Positions 1 through 5,558 of a stretch of DNA of 10,348 bases are shown in pieces. This DNA is from Cyanobacteria bacterium Co-bin13. Lineage in GTDB: Bacteria > Cyanobacteriota > Cyanobacteriia > Phormidesmidales > Phormidesmidaceae. How positions within the stretch are numbered: the stretch's first letter is position 1; every line of letters begins with the position of its first letter. The stretch spans positions 1-10,348 of the forward strand of contig JACVRP010000091.1 of assembly GCA_014534385.1 (NCBI GenBank). Direction: 5' to 3'. Under the pieces are notes generated by a model. The model searched no databases and had not been told where the DNA came from. It worked only from the letters and a program-made list of their open reading frames with translations. The position numbers and the translations under genes are program-made.

Positions 1-90
1 AGGTAGACGTTTCATAGCCAGCTCTTTTGGCTCAATGAGTCCTGGGTGGGGGGAAGGCGTGGGGTTCTGGGACTGCTGGTTGACGGCCAT
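1..90 (-). CDS. 5' end of an unidentified leftward gene, divergent from TetR (partial)
   Basis: An open frame starts at an ATG (complement of 88-90) and runs without a stop to position 1, giving 30 residues beginning MAVNQQSQNP. The segment is proline- and glutamine-rich and ends in a basic stretch (MKRLP). That would suit a cytoplasmic tail before a first membrane helix, but the helix itself is not in view. An in-frame ATG at 15 (MKRLP) is an alternative start with a weak AAGAG upstream; the ATG at 90 has no good ribosome site. In cyanobacteria a TetR gene is often divergent from the exporter it controls, such as an HlyD-type adaptor or ABC/RND subunit. That identity is inferred from position only. 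The visible residues are too few to name a family. Confidence 0.45.
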   Translation of the reverse strand, partial: MAVNQQSQNPTPSPHPGLIEPKELAMKRLP

Positions 91-191
91 CCTTGAGTGA
101 AGGGATTCCAGCTAAAGAAGGCCGAAAAGTTGGTGAGAACTCACCCGACGGCTAGGCAATGCTCGACAGAGTGGGTGAAGTGTGGCGCACT

Positions 192-210
192 AAACTAAAC
201 AGTTTAGTTT
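192..210. promoter_or_regulatory. Palindromic operator O1, probable TetR-family binding site
   Basis: The 19 bases AAACTAAACAGTTTAGTTT form a perfect palindrome of two 9-bp arms around a central A at 201. The core ACTAAACAGTTTAGT (194-208) has the size and symmetry typical of TetR/AcrR operators. It lies between the divergent genes, about 100 bp from each start, and nearly the same core recurs 30 bp downstream. Binding by the adjacent TetR protein is inferred. Confidence 0.7.
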
Positions 211-223
211 TTATATCTTTCAC

Positions 224-238
224 ACTATACCGTTTAGT
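224..238. promoter_or_regulatory. Second operator O2, near-copy of O1
   Basis: ACTATACCGTTTAGT matches the O1 core (ACTAAACAGTTTAGT) at 13 of 15 positions. The central base differs, and one mismatch (T for A at 228) breaks symmetry in the left arm. Its centre (231) is exactly 30 bp from the O1 centre (201), about three helical turns, so two repressor dimers could sit on nearly the same face. O2 also overlaps a weak rightward promoter candidate: TTTAGT at 203-208, 17-bp spacer, TATACC at 226-231. A repressor bound here would block transcription of tetR itself. Confidence 0.65.
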
Positions 239-295
239 AGAATCGATCAAGCCCTAAAACCGGGACTATCCTGGGGGCGAATGCCGATCCGTCTA

Positions 296-299
296 GAGG
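296..299 (+). promoter_or_regulatory. Ribosome binding site that favours the ATG at 305
   Basis: GAGG within AGAGGTGA ends 5 bases before the ATG at 305. The in-frame upstream ATG at 281 has only a G-run and no clear Shine-Dalgarno site, so 305 is the preferred start of the TetR gene. Confidence 0.5.
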
Positions 300-304
300 T
301 GAGT

Positions 305-946
305 ATGGGAGCAGTGCAAAATCAGCCTGACTTTAATGCCAAGGCGGTGCAGATTTTGAAGGGTGCCATGCAGGAGTTTTTGCAAAACGGCTACGCAGGC
401 ACCAGCATGGACAAGGTAGCAGCGACGGCCAAAGTGTCTAAGCCTACGGTCTACAGCCACTTCCGTGATAAGGAGGGGCTGTTTCAGGCGCTGGTGCAGT
501 ACGTGGCGCAGCAGCGCTGTCTTCGCATGATAGGTGAGGGACCTCTGCAGGGAGACCCGGCTGTAGTGCTGCGCCAGGTAGCTTTGGAGACGATTACAAC
601 GGTTTTGCAGGACGGGGAATACCAGGACTTTGTGCGGCTGGTGGTGGGCGAATCGGGCCGGTTTCCGCTGCTGGCCGAAGCTTTTTTAGAAAACCTGACG
701 CGGCCTGGGCTAGAGTGCCTGACCCAGTACCTAGCAGATCACCCAGAACTCGGCATTGCTGACCCGGCGGCAACGGCGCGGGTGCTGCTGGGAACGGTGG
801 TATTTTTTACTATTACCCAGGGTCTCTTGGGGGGCGAAACGCTGATGCCGATGGCCCCGGAACGGCTAATCGATAGCTTAATGCAGCTGTTGTTGCGTCA
901 GGTTGAGCCGCTGGCTCCGGTAGGCCAGGCTCAAGCCGCAGGCTGA
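305..946 (+). CDS. TetR/AcrR family transcriptional regulator
   Basis: This is a 213-residue cytoplasmic DNA-binding repressor of usual TetR length. The N-terminal domain (about residues 12-60) shows the family pattern: a helix with FLQNGYAGTSMDKVAATAKVS and then the recognition helix and following turn, SKPTVYSHFRDKEGLF. The C-terminal half includes DFVRLVVGESGRFPLLAEAF, which resembles the AefR-like TetR C-terminal domain (TetR_C_7) and would form the ligand pocket and dimer interface. The ligand cannot be read from the sequence. The start at 305 is chosen because GAGG lies 5 bases upstream; an in-frame ATG at 281 would add 8 residues. The gene is divergent from the partial gene at 1-90, and two operators lie between them, so autoregulation and control of that neighbour are likely. 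It ends 8 bp before a terminator that points the other way. Confidence 0.93.
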   Translation: MGAVQNQPDFNAKAVQILKGAMQEFLQNGYAGTSMDKVAATAKVSKPTVYSHFRDKEGLFQALVQYVAQQRCLRMIGEGPLQGDPAVVLRQVALETITTVLQDGEYQDFVRLVVGESGRFPLLAEAFLENLTRPGLECLTQYLADHPELGIADPAATARVLLGTVVFFTITQGLLGGETLMPMAPERLIDSLMQLLLRQVEPLAPVGQAQAAG

Positions 947-954
947 CAGCAAAA

Positions 955-989
955 AATGCGATCGCAAGATAGGCGATTGCGATCGCATT
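955..989 (-). terminator. Rho-independent terminator of the leftward genes, built from two HIP1 sites
   Basis: A perfect 13-bp inverted repeat (AATGCGATCGCAA at 955-967, TTGCGATCGCATT at 977-989) encloses a 9-base loop. Read on the minus strand, the stem runs into six T residues (complement of 951-956), the classic form of an intrinsic terminator. On the plus strand the stem is followed by AACAAAATC, which is a poor tail. It therefore mainly serves the leftward small gene ending at 1047, although TetR transcripts may also stop here. Each arm contains one GCGATCGC octamer (958-965 and 979-986). Confidence 0.75.
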
Positions 990-1046
990 AACAAAATCTT
1001 GAATGTGAAAAAGCCAGAGCTGTTCTGAGGAAAGAATTGCTCTGGC

Positions 1047-1247
1047 CTATTGCAGAAGCCGCGACAGGCGGACATCAAATTCAGTGGCTCGGGGGTGTTC
1101 GCTTTCAGCTCTATACAGGGCAGCTCGGTCGGCTTCTAGTCTGGAACAGGCGTCAATCTCGTAGCGCTTAGTGAAAATGCTAGGGGAATTATCGATGCGC
1201 TCTCCGTACTCTTTGATATCTACAAATGCTTCGAAGGTATTGCTCAT
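1047..1247 (-). CDS. Small protein of unknown function (66 aa)
   Basis: I do not recognise this family. The 66 residues start MSNTFEAFVDIKEYGERI and end ATEFDVRLSRLLQ. They are highly charged, with no membrane segment or signal peptide and a single Cys (in IDACSR), so the product is probably a small soluble cytoplasmic protein. The start at 1247 is supported by AGAGG (complement of 1256-1260) placed 8 bases upstream. The frame stays open to 1421, but that extension is low-complexity, overlaps the AT-rich intergenic palindromes and has no ribosome site, so I reject it. The gene lies 137 bp downstream of the methyltransferase on the same strand and is followed by a good terminator, which supports a real transcription unit. 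A TATACT box near 1290 on the minus strand could give it its own promoter, but no matching -35 is evident. Confidence 0.65.
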   Translation of the reverse strand: MSNTFEAFVDIKEYGERIDNSPSIFTKRYEIDACSRLEADRAALYRAESEHPRATEFDVRLSRLLQ

Positions 1248-1341
1248 CGGTTGGACCTCTTCTGAATTAAGGAAGGGTGCAGTTGATCCCAGTATAGAGA
1301 GGCCATTATTACTCTGGTCGCAGCAATATGGTTCTACAATT

Positions 1342-1357
1342 CGCGAAATATTTCGCG
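1342..1357. repeat. Perfect 16-bp palindrome upstream of the small leftward gene
   Basis: CGCGAAATATTTCGCG is perfectly self-complementary with no loop, so it suits binding by a dimeric protein better than an RNA hairpin. It lies in an AT-rich gap, 95 bp upstream of the 66-residue gene and 28 bp past the end of the methyltransferase gene. A second inverted repeat abuts it. The bound factor is unknown. Confidence 0.6.
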
Positions 1358-1373
1358 TTAATATTTGTATTAA
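1358..1373. repeat. Inverted repeat directly abutting the 16-bp palindrome
   Basis: TTAATA (1358-1363) and TATTAA (1368-1373) flank a 4-base loop TTTG. The element is also 16 bp long and begins at the base after the previous palindrome ends. It is AT-only in the stem and too weak to be a terminator alone. It could be an operator half or an AT-rich promoter element. Confidence 0.4.
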
Positions 1374-1384
1374 AAATATAAAAG

Positions 1385-2332
1385 TCAGCTGTTTTGATAA
1401 GGCAGAGAATTGCGCTCCCAAAAGTAGCCTCCAGCATAGCCCTGAATTCGGTTGTCTTGAGCAGCTAAGGCCAGTCGCTTTTGAGCTAAACAGCAGTAAA
1501 CCTGGTCAATTTCAATACCAATATAGTGGCGGTTGAGCTTCCTGGCGACCACTGCCGTAGTGCCTGATCCTAAAAATGGATCTAGCACTACATCGCCTAC
1601 CTGACTGCTGGCCAACAGCAGTTTTGCAATCAGCTTCTCTGGCTTTTGAGTTGGGTGATCGGTATTTTCAGGCATTGACCAAAAGGGCACTGAAATATCC
1701 GTCCAGAGATTAGAGGGATGGGTTTCTCGAAATCGGCCAGCTCCCGTTTCCTGCCAGTCCTTAGGCTGCCCCTGAGTATCGCGGTAGGGAGCCATAACTC
1801 GCCGCTTCAGCTTAACCGCTGCCACATCAAAAAAATAGCTATCAGAAACCGTGCAAAACCAAATGTCTTCAGAGCTGTTCTTCCAGTTAAGCTGGGCCCC
1901 TCGCCCCTTTTCCCGCTCCCAGGTAATGCGGTTGCGCACCTTCAAATAGTTGGTCAGTACCGGGTAGATCACTGCCGATGACTGCCAGTCGGCACAGACA
2001 TAGACCGTCGCAGTTGGCTTCAGCATCGCCAGCAGCTGCACAAACCAGTGCTCAAACCAGCTCTGGTAAACCTCCGGCGACTTCTGGTTAAAAGCCGTTT
2101 GGTTATAGGTCTTGCTGCGGTTATAGGGCGGATCGAGAATGAGCAGATCCACCGACCGGGCAGGGAGATAGGGCAGGGCCTCCAACAGGTCCTGATGCAC
2201 GATTGAATCAATTAAATTAGGCAGGGCTGCGGGTGCGTCGAGACGGCCCAACTGCTGGCAGTAGAGCTGAAATTCCTCATTACTGAGAGTCAAGGTCCGG
2301 TTGCGAGGCGCTTTGGGCTGGTGAGACGGCAC
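1385..2332 (-). CDS. Beta-class DNA methyltransferase (N6-adenine or N4-cytosine), apparently solitary
   Basis: This 315-residue enzyme should transfer a methyl group from S-adenosylmethionine to an exocyclic amino group of a DNA base. The catalytic motif DPPY is at residues 67-70, the motif X region HPTQKP at 226-231 and the AdoMet-binding loop DPFLGSGTT at 251-259, followed by GIEID (272-276). Catalytic motif first and AdoMet motif last is the beta-class order (N6_N4_Mtase fold). The stretch between about 140 and 215 is the likely target-recognition region. DPPY is usual for N6-adenine enzymes, but N4-cytosine activity cannot be excluded. The start is a GTG at 2332 without a clear ribosome site; no ATG lies near. 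No restriction endonuclease is adjacent, so it looks like one of the solitary methyltransferases common in cyanobacteria. Its target sequence cannot be read here. Confidence 0.92.
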   Translation of the reverse strand: MPSHQPKAPRNRTLTLSNEEFQLYCQQLGRLDAPAALPNLIDSIVHQDLLEALPYLPARSVDLLILDPPYNRSKTYNQTAFNQKSPEVYQSWFEHWFVQLLAMLKPTATVYVCADWQSSAVIYPVLTNYLKVRNRITWEREKGRGAQLNWKNSSEDIWFCTVSDSYFFDVAAVKLKRRVMAPYRDTQGQPKDWQETGAGRFRETHPSNLWTDISVPFWSMPENTDHPTQKPEKLIAKLLLASSQVGDVVLDPFLGSGTTAVVARKLNRHYIGIEIDQVYCCLAQKRLALAAQDNRIQGYAGGYFWERNSLPYQNS

Positions 2333-2438
2333 GTGAGAAATGGCAACGTTTTAGATATGAAGAAATTTTGCCGGAATGGGGCCTAATCCACTCACCCTAG
2401 CGGCGAAAGTCATGAAAAATTAACTTTTCCCCAGGATT

Positions 2439-2467
2439 TTGAGAGGTCACTTGATTCAGACAGTAAT
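2439..2467 (+). promoter_or_regulatory. Candidate sigma-70-type promoter of the membrane-protein gene
   Basis: TTGAGA (2439-2444, five of six to consensus) is followed by a 17-bp spacer and AGTAAT (2462-2467, four of six). Transcription would begin near 2474. That is almost on top of the in-frame GTG at 2476, so the promoter argues for the later GTG start at 2503. Confidence 0.4.
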
Positions 2468-2502
2468 CTGAGCCTGTGTTAGCGCTTAAGGGGATAATTG
2501 CC

Positions 2503-3174
2503 GTGAGTAGCTTTAGTTCGAACTTGTCTGACCGGGATTACACCGTGAGCATTGGTCAATACTTCGGCCGGGGTTGGGAGATTTTTAAGCAGTTTGCCGG
2601 GGCTTTTGTCGTTTACACCCTGCTTTTAACCATTGTGGCGATTGTGATTGCTAACCTGCCAGCTCCCCTAGGCAACGGATCGGAGGGAGAACCCGGTATC
2701 CTGAGCTCAATTTATCAACTTATCTTTGCCCCAATTCTGTTTGCAGGCTACTACATCGTGGCGTTTCAGATTGCCCGAAATCGGCCTAGGGAATTTAGCG
2801 ATTTCTTCCGGGGCTTCAACAAGTTTCTGCCCATCTTCCTGGTCTCCCTGGTTAGCGGAGTTTTGATAGCCCTTGGGTTTGTGCTTTTGATCGTTCCGGG
2901 CCTTTACCTGGCGGTTGCCTATCTGTTTGCGCAGCCCCTAGTCATCGACAAAAACATCGACTTTTGGCAGGCATTAGAGACTAGCCGTCAGATCATCACT
3001 AAAAAGTGGTTTTCATTCTTTGGCCTGGCTATTTTGCTGGTTCTGCTAAATCTTGCCGGAATACTGGCGCTGGGTGTGGGCATTTTGGTGACCCTGCCCT
3101 GGACGATCTGTATTTTGACGGCTGCCTACGAAAATGTGGTGGGCCTGAACTCGGTGTCAGAAGCCGCCCCGTAG
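2503..3174 (+). CDS. Polytopic membrane protein of unknown function
   Basis: This is a 223-residue integral membrane protein. A short hydrophilic N-terminus (to about residue 30) precedes five or six hydrophobic segments, roughly 32-51, 69-91, 107-130, 131-148, 169-189 and 190-208. The stretch VPGLYLAVAYLFAQPLVIDK, followed by FWQALETSRQIITKKW, resembles DUF975 and the membrane domain found with some glycerophosphodiester phosphodiesterases. No catalytic domain is attached and I assign no reaction. The GTG at 2503 is preferred: AAGGGG (2488-2493) lies 9 bases upstream and the likely promoter would start transcription near 2474. A GTG at 2476 would add 9 residues. The gene is divergent from the methyltransferase, sharing a 170-bp gap, and stands alone as a unit, since 283 bp separate it from the next gene. 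Confidence 0.85.
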   Translation: MSSFSSNLSDRDYTVSIGQYFGRGWEIFKQFAGAFVVYTLLLTIVAIVIANLPAPLGNGSEGEPGILSSIYQLIFAPILFAGYYIVAFQIARNRPREFSDFFRGFNKFLPIFLVSLVSGVLIALGFVLLIVPGLYLAVAYLFAQPLVIDKNIDFWQALETSRQIITKKWFSFFGLAILLVLLNLAGILALGVGILVTLPWTICILTAAYENVVGLNSVSEAAP

Positions 3175-3250
3175 ATCACAGGTGATCCTAGGCTCAGCTT
3201 TAGCGGGTTGTTATAGCGTTACAAGGCCGATATCTCAATCGATCTCTGTA

Positions 3251-3284
3251 GCCGTAGGGAGGTTAGGCTCAACCCCCCTACGGC
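3251..3284 (+). terminator. Strong hairpin after the membrane-protein gene, possible terminator
   Basis: Arms at 3251-3264 (GCCGTAGGGAGGTT) and 3271-3284 (AACCCCCCTACGGC) pair over 14 positions with one A-C mismatch and a 6-base loop. It lies 77 bp past the stop at 3174. The tail TTCGTTATAAG is only moderately T-rich, so termination efficiency is uncertain. It could instead be a dispersed intergenic repeat or a processing site. No gene is seen in the rest of 3175-3457. Confidence 0.45.
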
Positions 3285-3447
3285 TTCGTTATAAGTTGTG
3301 AGCTTGTGTGGCTAACGACAAGTACATCAGATACTTTTCTCCAATGCGGTAGCCGTTTACGCTAGAGCAATCAGCAAAATACCTCAGCAGAGCGGGGTAA
3401 ACCTAGCCCCGAGTAATGCTCGTTAGCTGCCAGACTTTCCTTGCCGT

Positions 3448-3452
3448 GGAGG
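3448..3452 (+). promoter_or_regulatory. Ribosome binding site that sets the transglutaminase start
   Basis: A full GGAGG ends 5 bases before the ATG at 3458. The in-frame ATG at 3416 has no comparable site, so the 14 extra residues it would add are probably not translated. Confidence 0.65.
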
Positions 3453-3457
3453 TGCAG

Positions 3458-4894
3458 ATGGATATAGAAAAGGAATTTTTAGCCGAGTTAAGACAGCGAA
3501 AACGGCAGCAAAGACAGCGGCTAATCGTCAAAACACTACCCTGGTTTTTGGGGATAGGTTGCCTCTCTGCTATTGCCTATCTATGGCTGAGAGGAAATTC
3601 ATCTGTGACAGTTGGCTCAATCACGGTGCAAAGCACCACCGTTCTTCCTGTCCTGATCGGGTTTCTTGTAGGCTTCAGCCTGATCCTCTACTATCGCAAA
3701 CAGCGATCTTCTAGACGGCCTGTCTCCATTGAGCCGTTGCCAAAGGCTTCTGCCAGCACACCTCGGTTCATAAAAGCTATATCCTGGCTTGGTTTGGGCC
3801 TGCTGCTGGTAATTGTGGTTCACCGGGCCAATACGTATCAGGGGGCAAGCCCAACGGATAGCCTGCTGATACGCCTGGTTTACAATCCCACACCGTCCGC
3901 CGTAGCCTCCCCCTGGCCCTGGAAAGATCAGCAGGCGATTCATCCCGCAGTGGCTGCAATGCCGCCTGCTGTGGAAACGAACATCAAATCCGTGGCGGCC
4001 TACCTGTCCCAGCAGGAAAGTGACCCCTACCTGCAGGTAAAGGCTATCCACGACTATGTGGTCAGCCGCCTGAGCTATGATTTGCAAGTGCTCCAGACCG
4101 GCATCAGACCCTCCCAGGATGCCGCCAGGGTTTTCAGAACCCACAGAGCGGTGTGTGAGGGCTACGCCAACCTCTTTACTGCCTTGGCACAGGCGATGGG
4201 CCTTGAAGTTGCCTACGTGCGGGGCAGCATTCGCCGCGATCTCGCGCCTTTAGACCTGATTCCGGGGACGCTGCGGCTGACTCAGTCAGATTACAACTGG
4301 ACGCTTCATGCCTGGAATGCGGTCAAGATTGAGGACAGCTGGCAATTAGTCGATACCACCTGGGACGATGCTACAGACTCAGACGAAGCATCGTTTTACA
4401 GCGCTGACTACCTCATGTTGCCCCCAGAAGTCATGATTAAGAGCCACTTGCCAGAGCACACAGGCTGGCAACTGCTACCTCAAACGGTTGATCGCAAAAC
4501 CTTTGAAGCCAAGCCTATTTTGAGACCGCAGTTCTTTGCTGAAGGTCTAAGTTTAATCGAGCCTACCGGCTATAAAACAGAGGTGCCAGTGACCGCCCAG
4601 GCAGACTCACCTCAAATTCAGCTCAGCAGCTTAGGCTATCCGCATCAACTGGCGGCTATCTTCATCCCAGCCCAAACAGACTCTGCCTGGCTAGCTACCT
4701 TAGCCCATGCCCTAGGCAGCAACCGAGCTCAGCAAACTGCAGCGGATGCTCAGCGCTGCCAGAGTTTACAGAACCAGGAAACAACTCAGATCTTCTGCCC
4801 TTTTCCCAAGCCTGGGCTCTATGAGGTCTTGCTGTTTAGCCTCGATAAGGACAGCGAAAGCTTCCTCGGCCAACTAAAGTTTCAGGTACTGTAA
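3458..4894 (+). CDS. Membrane-anchored transglutaminase-like protein
   Basis: This 478-residue protein has a very basic N-terminus (about 1-27), membrane helices near 28-45, 60-79 and 107-122, and a transglutaminase-like domain around 165-335. The expected triad is present: Cys233 in AVCEGYANLF, His284 in LHAWNAVK and Asp299 in LVDTTWDD. The cluster around Cys is typical of the papain-fold transglutaminase-like superfamily, which includes proteases, transglutaminases and amidases; the substrate cannot be told. Basic residues before helix 1 and after helix 2 (RKQRSSRR) put these regions in the cytoplasm and the catalytic domain outside. Residues about 370-478 form an extra C-terminal region, possibly beta-rich, with two Cys (434, 447) that could pair. 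A GGAGG site favours the start at 3458. The gene is convergent with the small gene ending at 5019. Confidence 0.87.
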   Translation: MDIEKEFLAELRQRKRQQRQRLIVKTLPWFLGIGCLSAIAYLWLRGNSSVTVGSITVQSTTVLPVLIGFLVGFSLILYYRKQRSSRRPVSIEPLPKASASTPRFIKAISWLGLGLLLVIVVHRANTYQGASPTDSLLIRLVYNPTPSAVASPWPWKDQQAIHPAVAAMPPAVETNIKSVAAYLSQQESDPYLQVKAIHDYVVSRLSYDLQVLQTGIRPSQDAARVFRTHRAVCEGYANLFTALAQAMGLEVAYVRGSIRRDLAPLDLIPGTLRLTQSDYNWTLHAWNAVKIEDSWQLVDTTWDDATDSDEASFYSADYLMLPPEVMIKSHLPEHTGWQLLPQTVDRKTFEAKPILRPQFFAEGLSLIEPTGYKTEVPVTAQADSPQIQLSSLGYPHQLAAIFIPAQTDSAWLATLAHALGSNRAQQTAADAQRCQSLQNQETTQIFCPFPKPGLYEVLLFSLDKDSESFLGQLKFQVL

Positions 4895-4895
4895 G

Positions 4896-4966
4896 CGCGT
4901 TGACTAGCCTTTGTAGACCTGGTGAATCCCACTTCTGAATTGATTGACGGGCGTCTATTCAACGCG
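4896..4966. repeat. Inverted repeat spanning the gap between convergent genes
   Basis: CGCGTTGA (4896-4903) and TCAACGCG (4959-4966) are perfect 8-bp complements separated by 55 bases. The left arm starts right after the transglutaminase stop codon. Neither arm is followed by a T-run. It may be part of an extended 3' structure or the ends of a small repeat; chance is also possible. Confidence 0.3.
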
Positions 4967-5018
4967 GGGGGTTTGCAGCGGGGGAGTGCCCAGCGGCAGC
5001 GTCTTCCCCAAGGGGGTT

Positions 5019-5276
5019 TTAGGGCGTGTTGGAATCTCTGTAGGTTTCGTACCGGGCAACTAGCTGCTCCAGCAGCGTTTCTGGCGGATTAGACGGCTGA
5101 GAAGACGGGGTCCCAAGAGTTTGGGGCGCAGGGCGCAGGGCCTCGACCATCTGTTCTTGAACTGTCGGGCGGGCCGTTAGCGCCAGCGGCTGGGGCAGTT
5201 GAGGAACTCCCACAGCTGCCATGACAACAATCCAGAAGGTGGCCTCACACGCTAATGTCAACCGTTTAAGCAACAT
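5019..5276 (-). CDS. Small exported or membrane-anchored protein of unknown function (85 aa)
   Basis: I do not recognise this protein. It begins MLLKRLTLAC, has a hydrophobic segment at about 14-24 (FWIVVMAAVGV), then a proline-rich linker, and ends in a short amphipathic stretch (LLEQLVARYETYRD). This fits a signal peptide, possibly cut near LALTA (31-35), or a single anchor with a small outer domain. The ATG at 5276 is preferred because GGAGG (complement of 5284-5288) lies 7 bases upstream; a GTG at 5297 would add 7 residues. The gene is convergent with the transglutaminase-like gene, 124 bp apart. A TATACT box (complement of 5393-5398) and a TTTGACC/GGTCAAA inverted repeat lie upstream and may control it. 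Confidence 0.6.
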   Translation of the reverse strand: MLLKRLTLACEATFWIVVMAAVGVPQLPQPLALTARPTVQEQMVEALRPAPQTLGTPSSQPSNPPETLLEQLVARYETYRDSNTP

Positions 5277-5283
5277 GACAAAG

Positions 5284-5288
5284 CCTCC
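5284..5288 (-). promoter_or_regulatory. Ribosome binding site of the small exported protein gene
   Basis: GGAGG on the minus strand lies 7 bases before the ATG at 5276. It both supports the reality of the gene and fixes its start over the upstream in-frame GTG at 5297. Confidence 0.6.
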
Positions 5289-5301
5289 GACAAGCACTCA
5301 G

Positions 5302-5328
5302 CAAGGAACGATTTACAAGGAACGATTT
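5302..5328. repeat. Tandem duplication, 13-bp unit CAAGGAACGATTT
   Basis: Two exact copies of CAAGGAACGATTT (5302-5314 and 5316-5328) are separated by one base, a 14-bp period. They sit 13 bases upstream of the GGAGG of the leftward gene starting at 5276, so within its likely leader. Confidence 0.8.
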
Positions 5329-5400
5329 GATAGAAGAACCAGCATTGGGCTGATTAGGGCTATGGCAATTTGGATGACAAGGGAAGCCGCTAAGTATAGC

Positions 5401-5438
5401 TTTGACCAGAAAGCTTGGAACAAGACCAGTCGGTCAAA
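5401..5438. repeat. Spaced inverted repeat TTTGACC-N24-GGTCAAA
   Basis: TTTGACC (5401-5407) and GGTCAAA (5432-5438) are perfect 7-bp complements 24 bases apart. The right arm also belongs to a tighter repeat, GACC-AGTC-GGTC (5424-5435). The element lies just upstream of a leftward TATACT box (5393-5398), where an operator for the 5276 gene would be expected. Confidence 0.4.
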
Positions 5439-5515
5439 TGCCGAGTCTGGGTCGGCTTTCTGCCTTGCCTCTGCCACGTGAGATAGGGCAGGGGCTCCAT
5501 CTGCCTTTATAGCGC

Positions 5516-5557
5516 TAGATTGAAAAACAGGTACGGCATCTAAATCGGTTCAATCTA
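5516..5557. repeat. Spaced inverted repeat TAGATTGAA-N24-TTCAATCTA
   Basis: TAGATTGAA (5516-5524) and TTCAATCTA (5549-5557) are perfect 9-bp complements with a 24-base spacer. That is the same spacer length as in the repeat at 5401-5438. It is followed directly by the tandem duplication at 5559. Confidence 0.5.
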
Positions 5558-5558
5558 A

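Noticed and set aside
132..145. Palindrome GGTGAGAACTCACC upstream of tetR
   Set aside because: A 6-bp arm with a 2-base centre is common by chance and unlike the two clear operators nearby. Kept only as a weak possible protein site.
878..1078. A 66-codon open frame on the minus strand
   Set aside because: It spans the HIP1 terminator and overlaps the ends of two better supported genes; no ribosome site and an unnatural composition.
1171..1536. A 121-codon open frame on the plus strand
   Set aside because: It lies antisense to the methyltransferase end and the small leftward gene, crosses the intergenic palindromes, and its translation resembles no protein; no ribosome site.
3174..3187. Palindrome GATCACAGGTGATC at the stop codon of the membrane-protein gene
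   Set aside because: Too short a loop for an RNA hairpin, and 6-bp arms are expected by chance; no context supports a function.
3617..4144. A 175-codon open frame on the minus strand
   Set aside because: It is fully antisense to the transglutaminase-like gene, which has clear domain and catalytic motifs. The frame is a by-product of its codon use.
4964..5024. Several G-runs that might form a G-quadruplex
   Set aside because: The runs are unevenly spaced, with one gap of nearly 30 bases, so they do not meet the usual four-run pattern.
5247..5276. Lipoprotein signal in the small exported protein (Cys10)
   Set aside because: The Cys lies before the hydrophobic segment and the preceding residues (TLA) do not follow the lipobox order.
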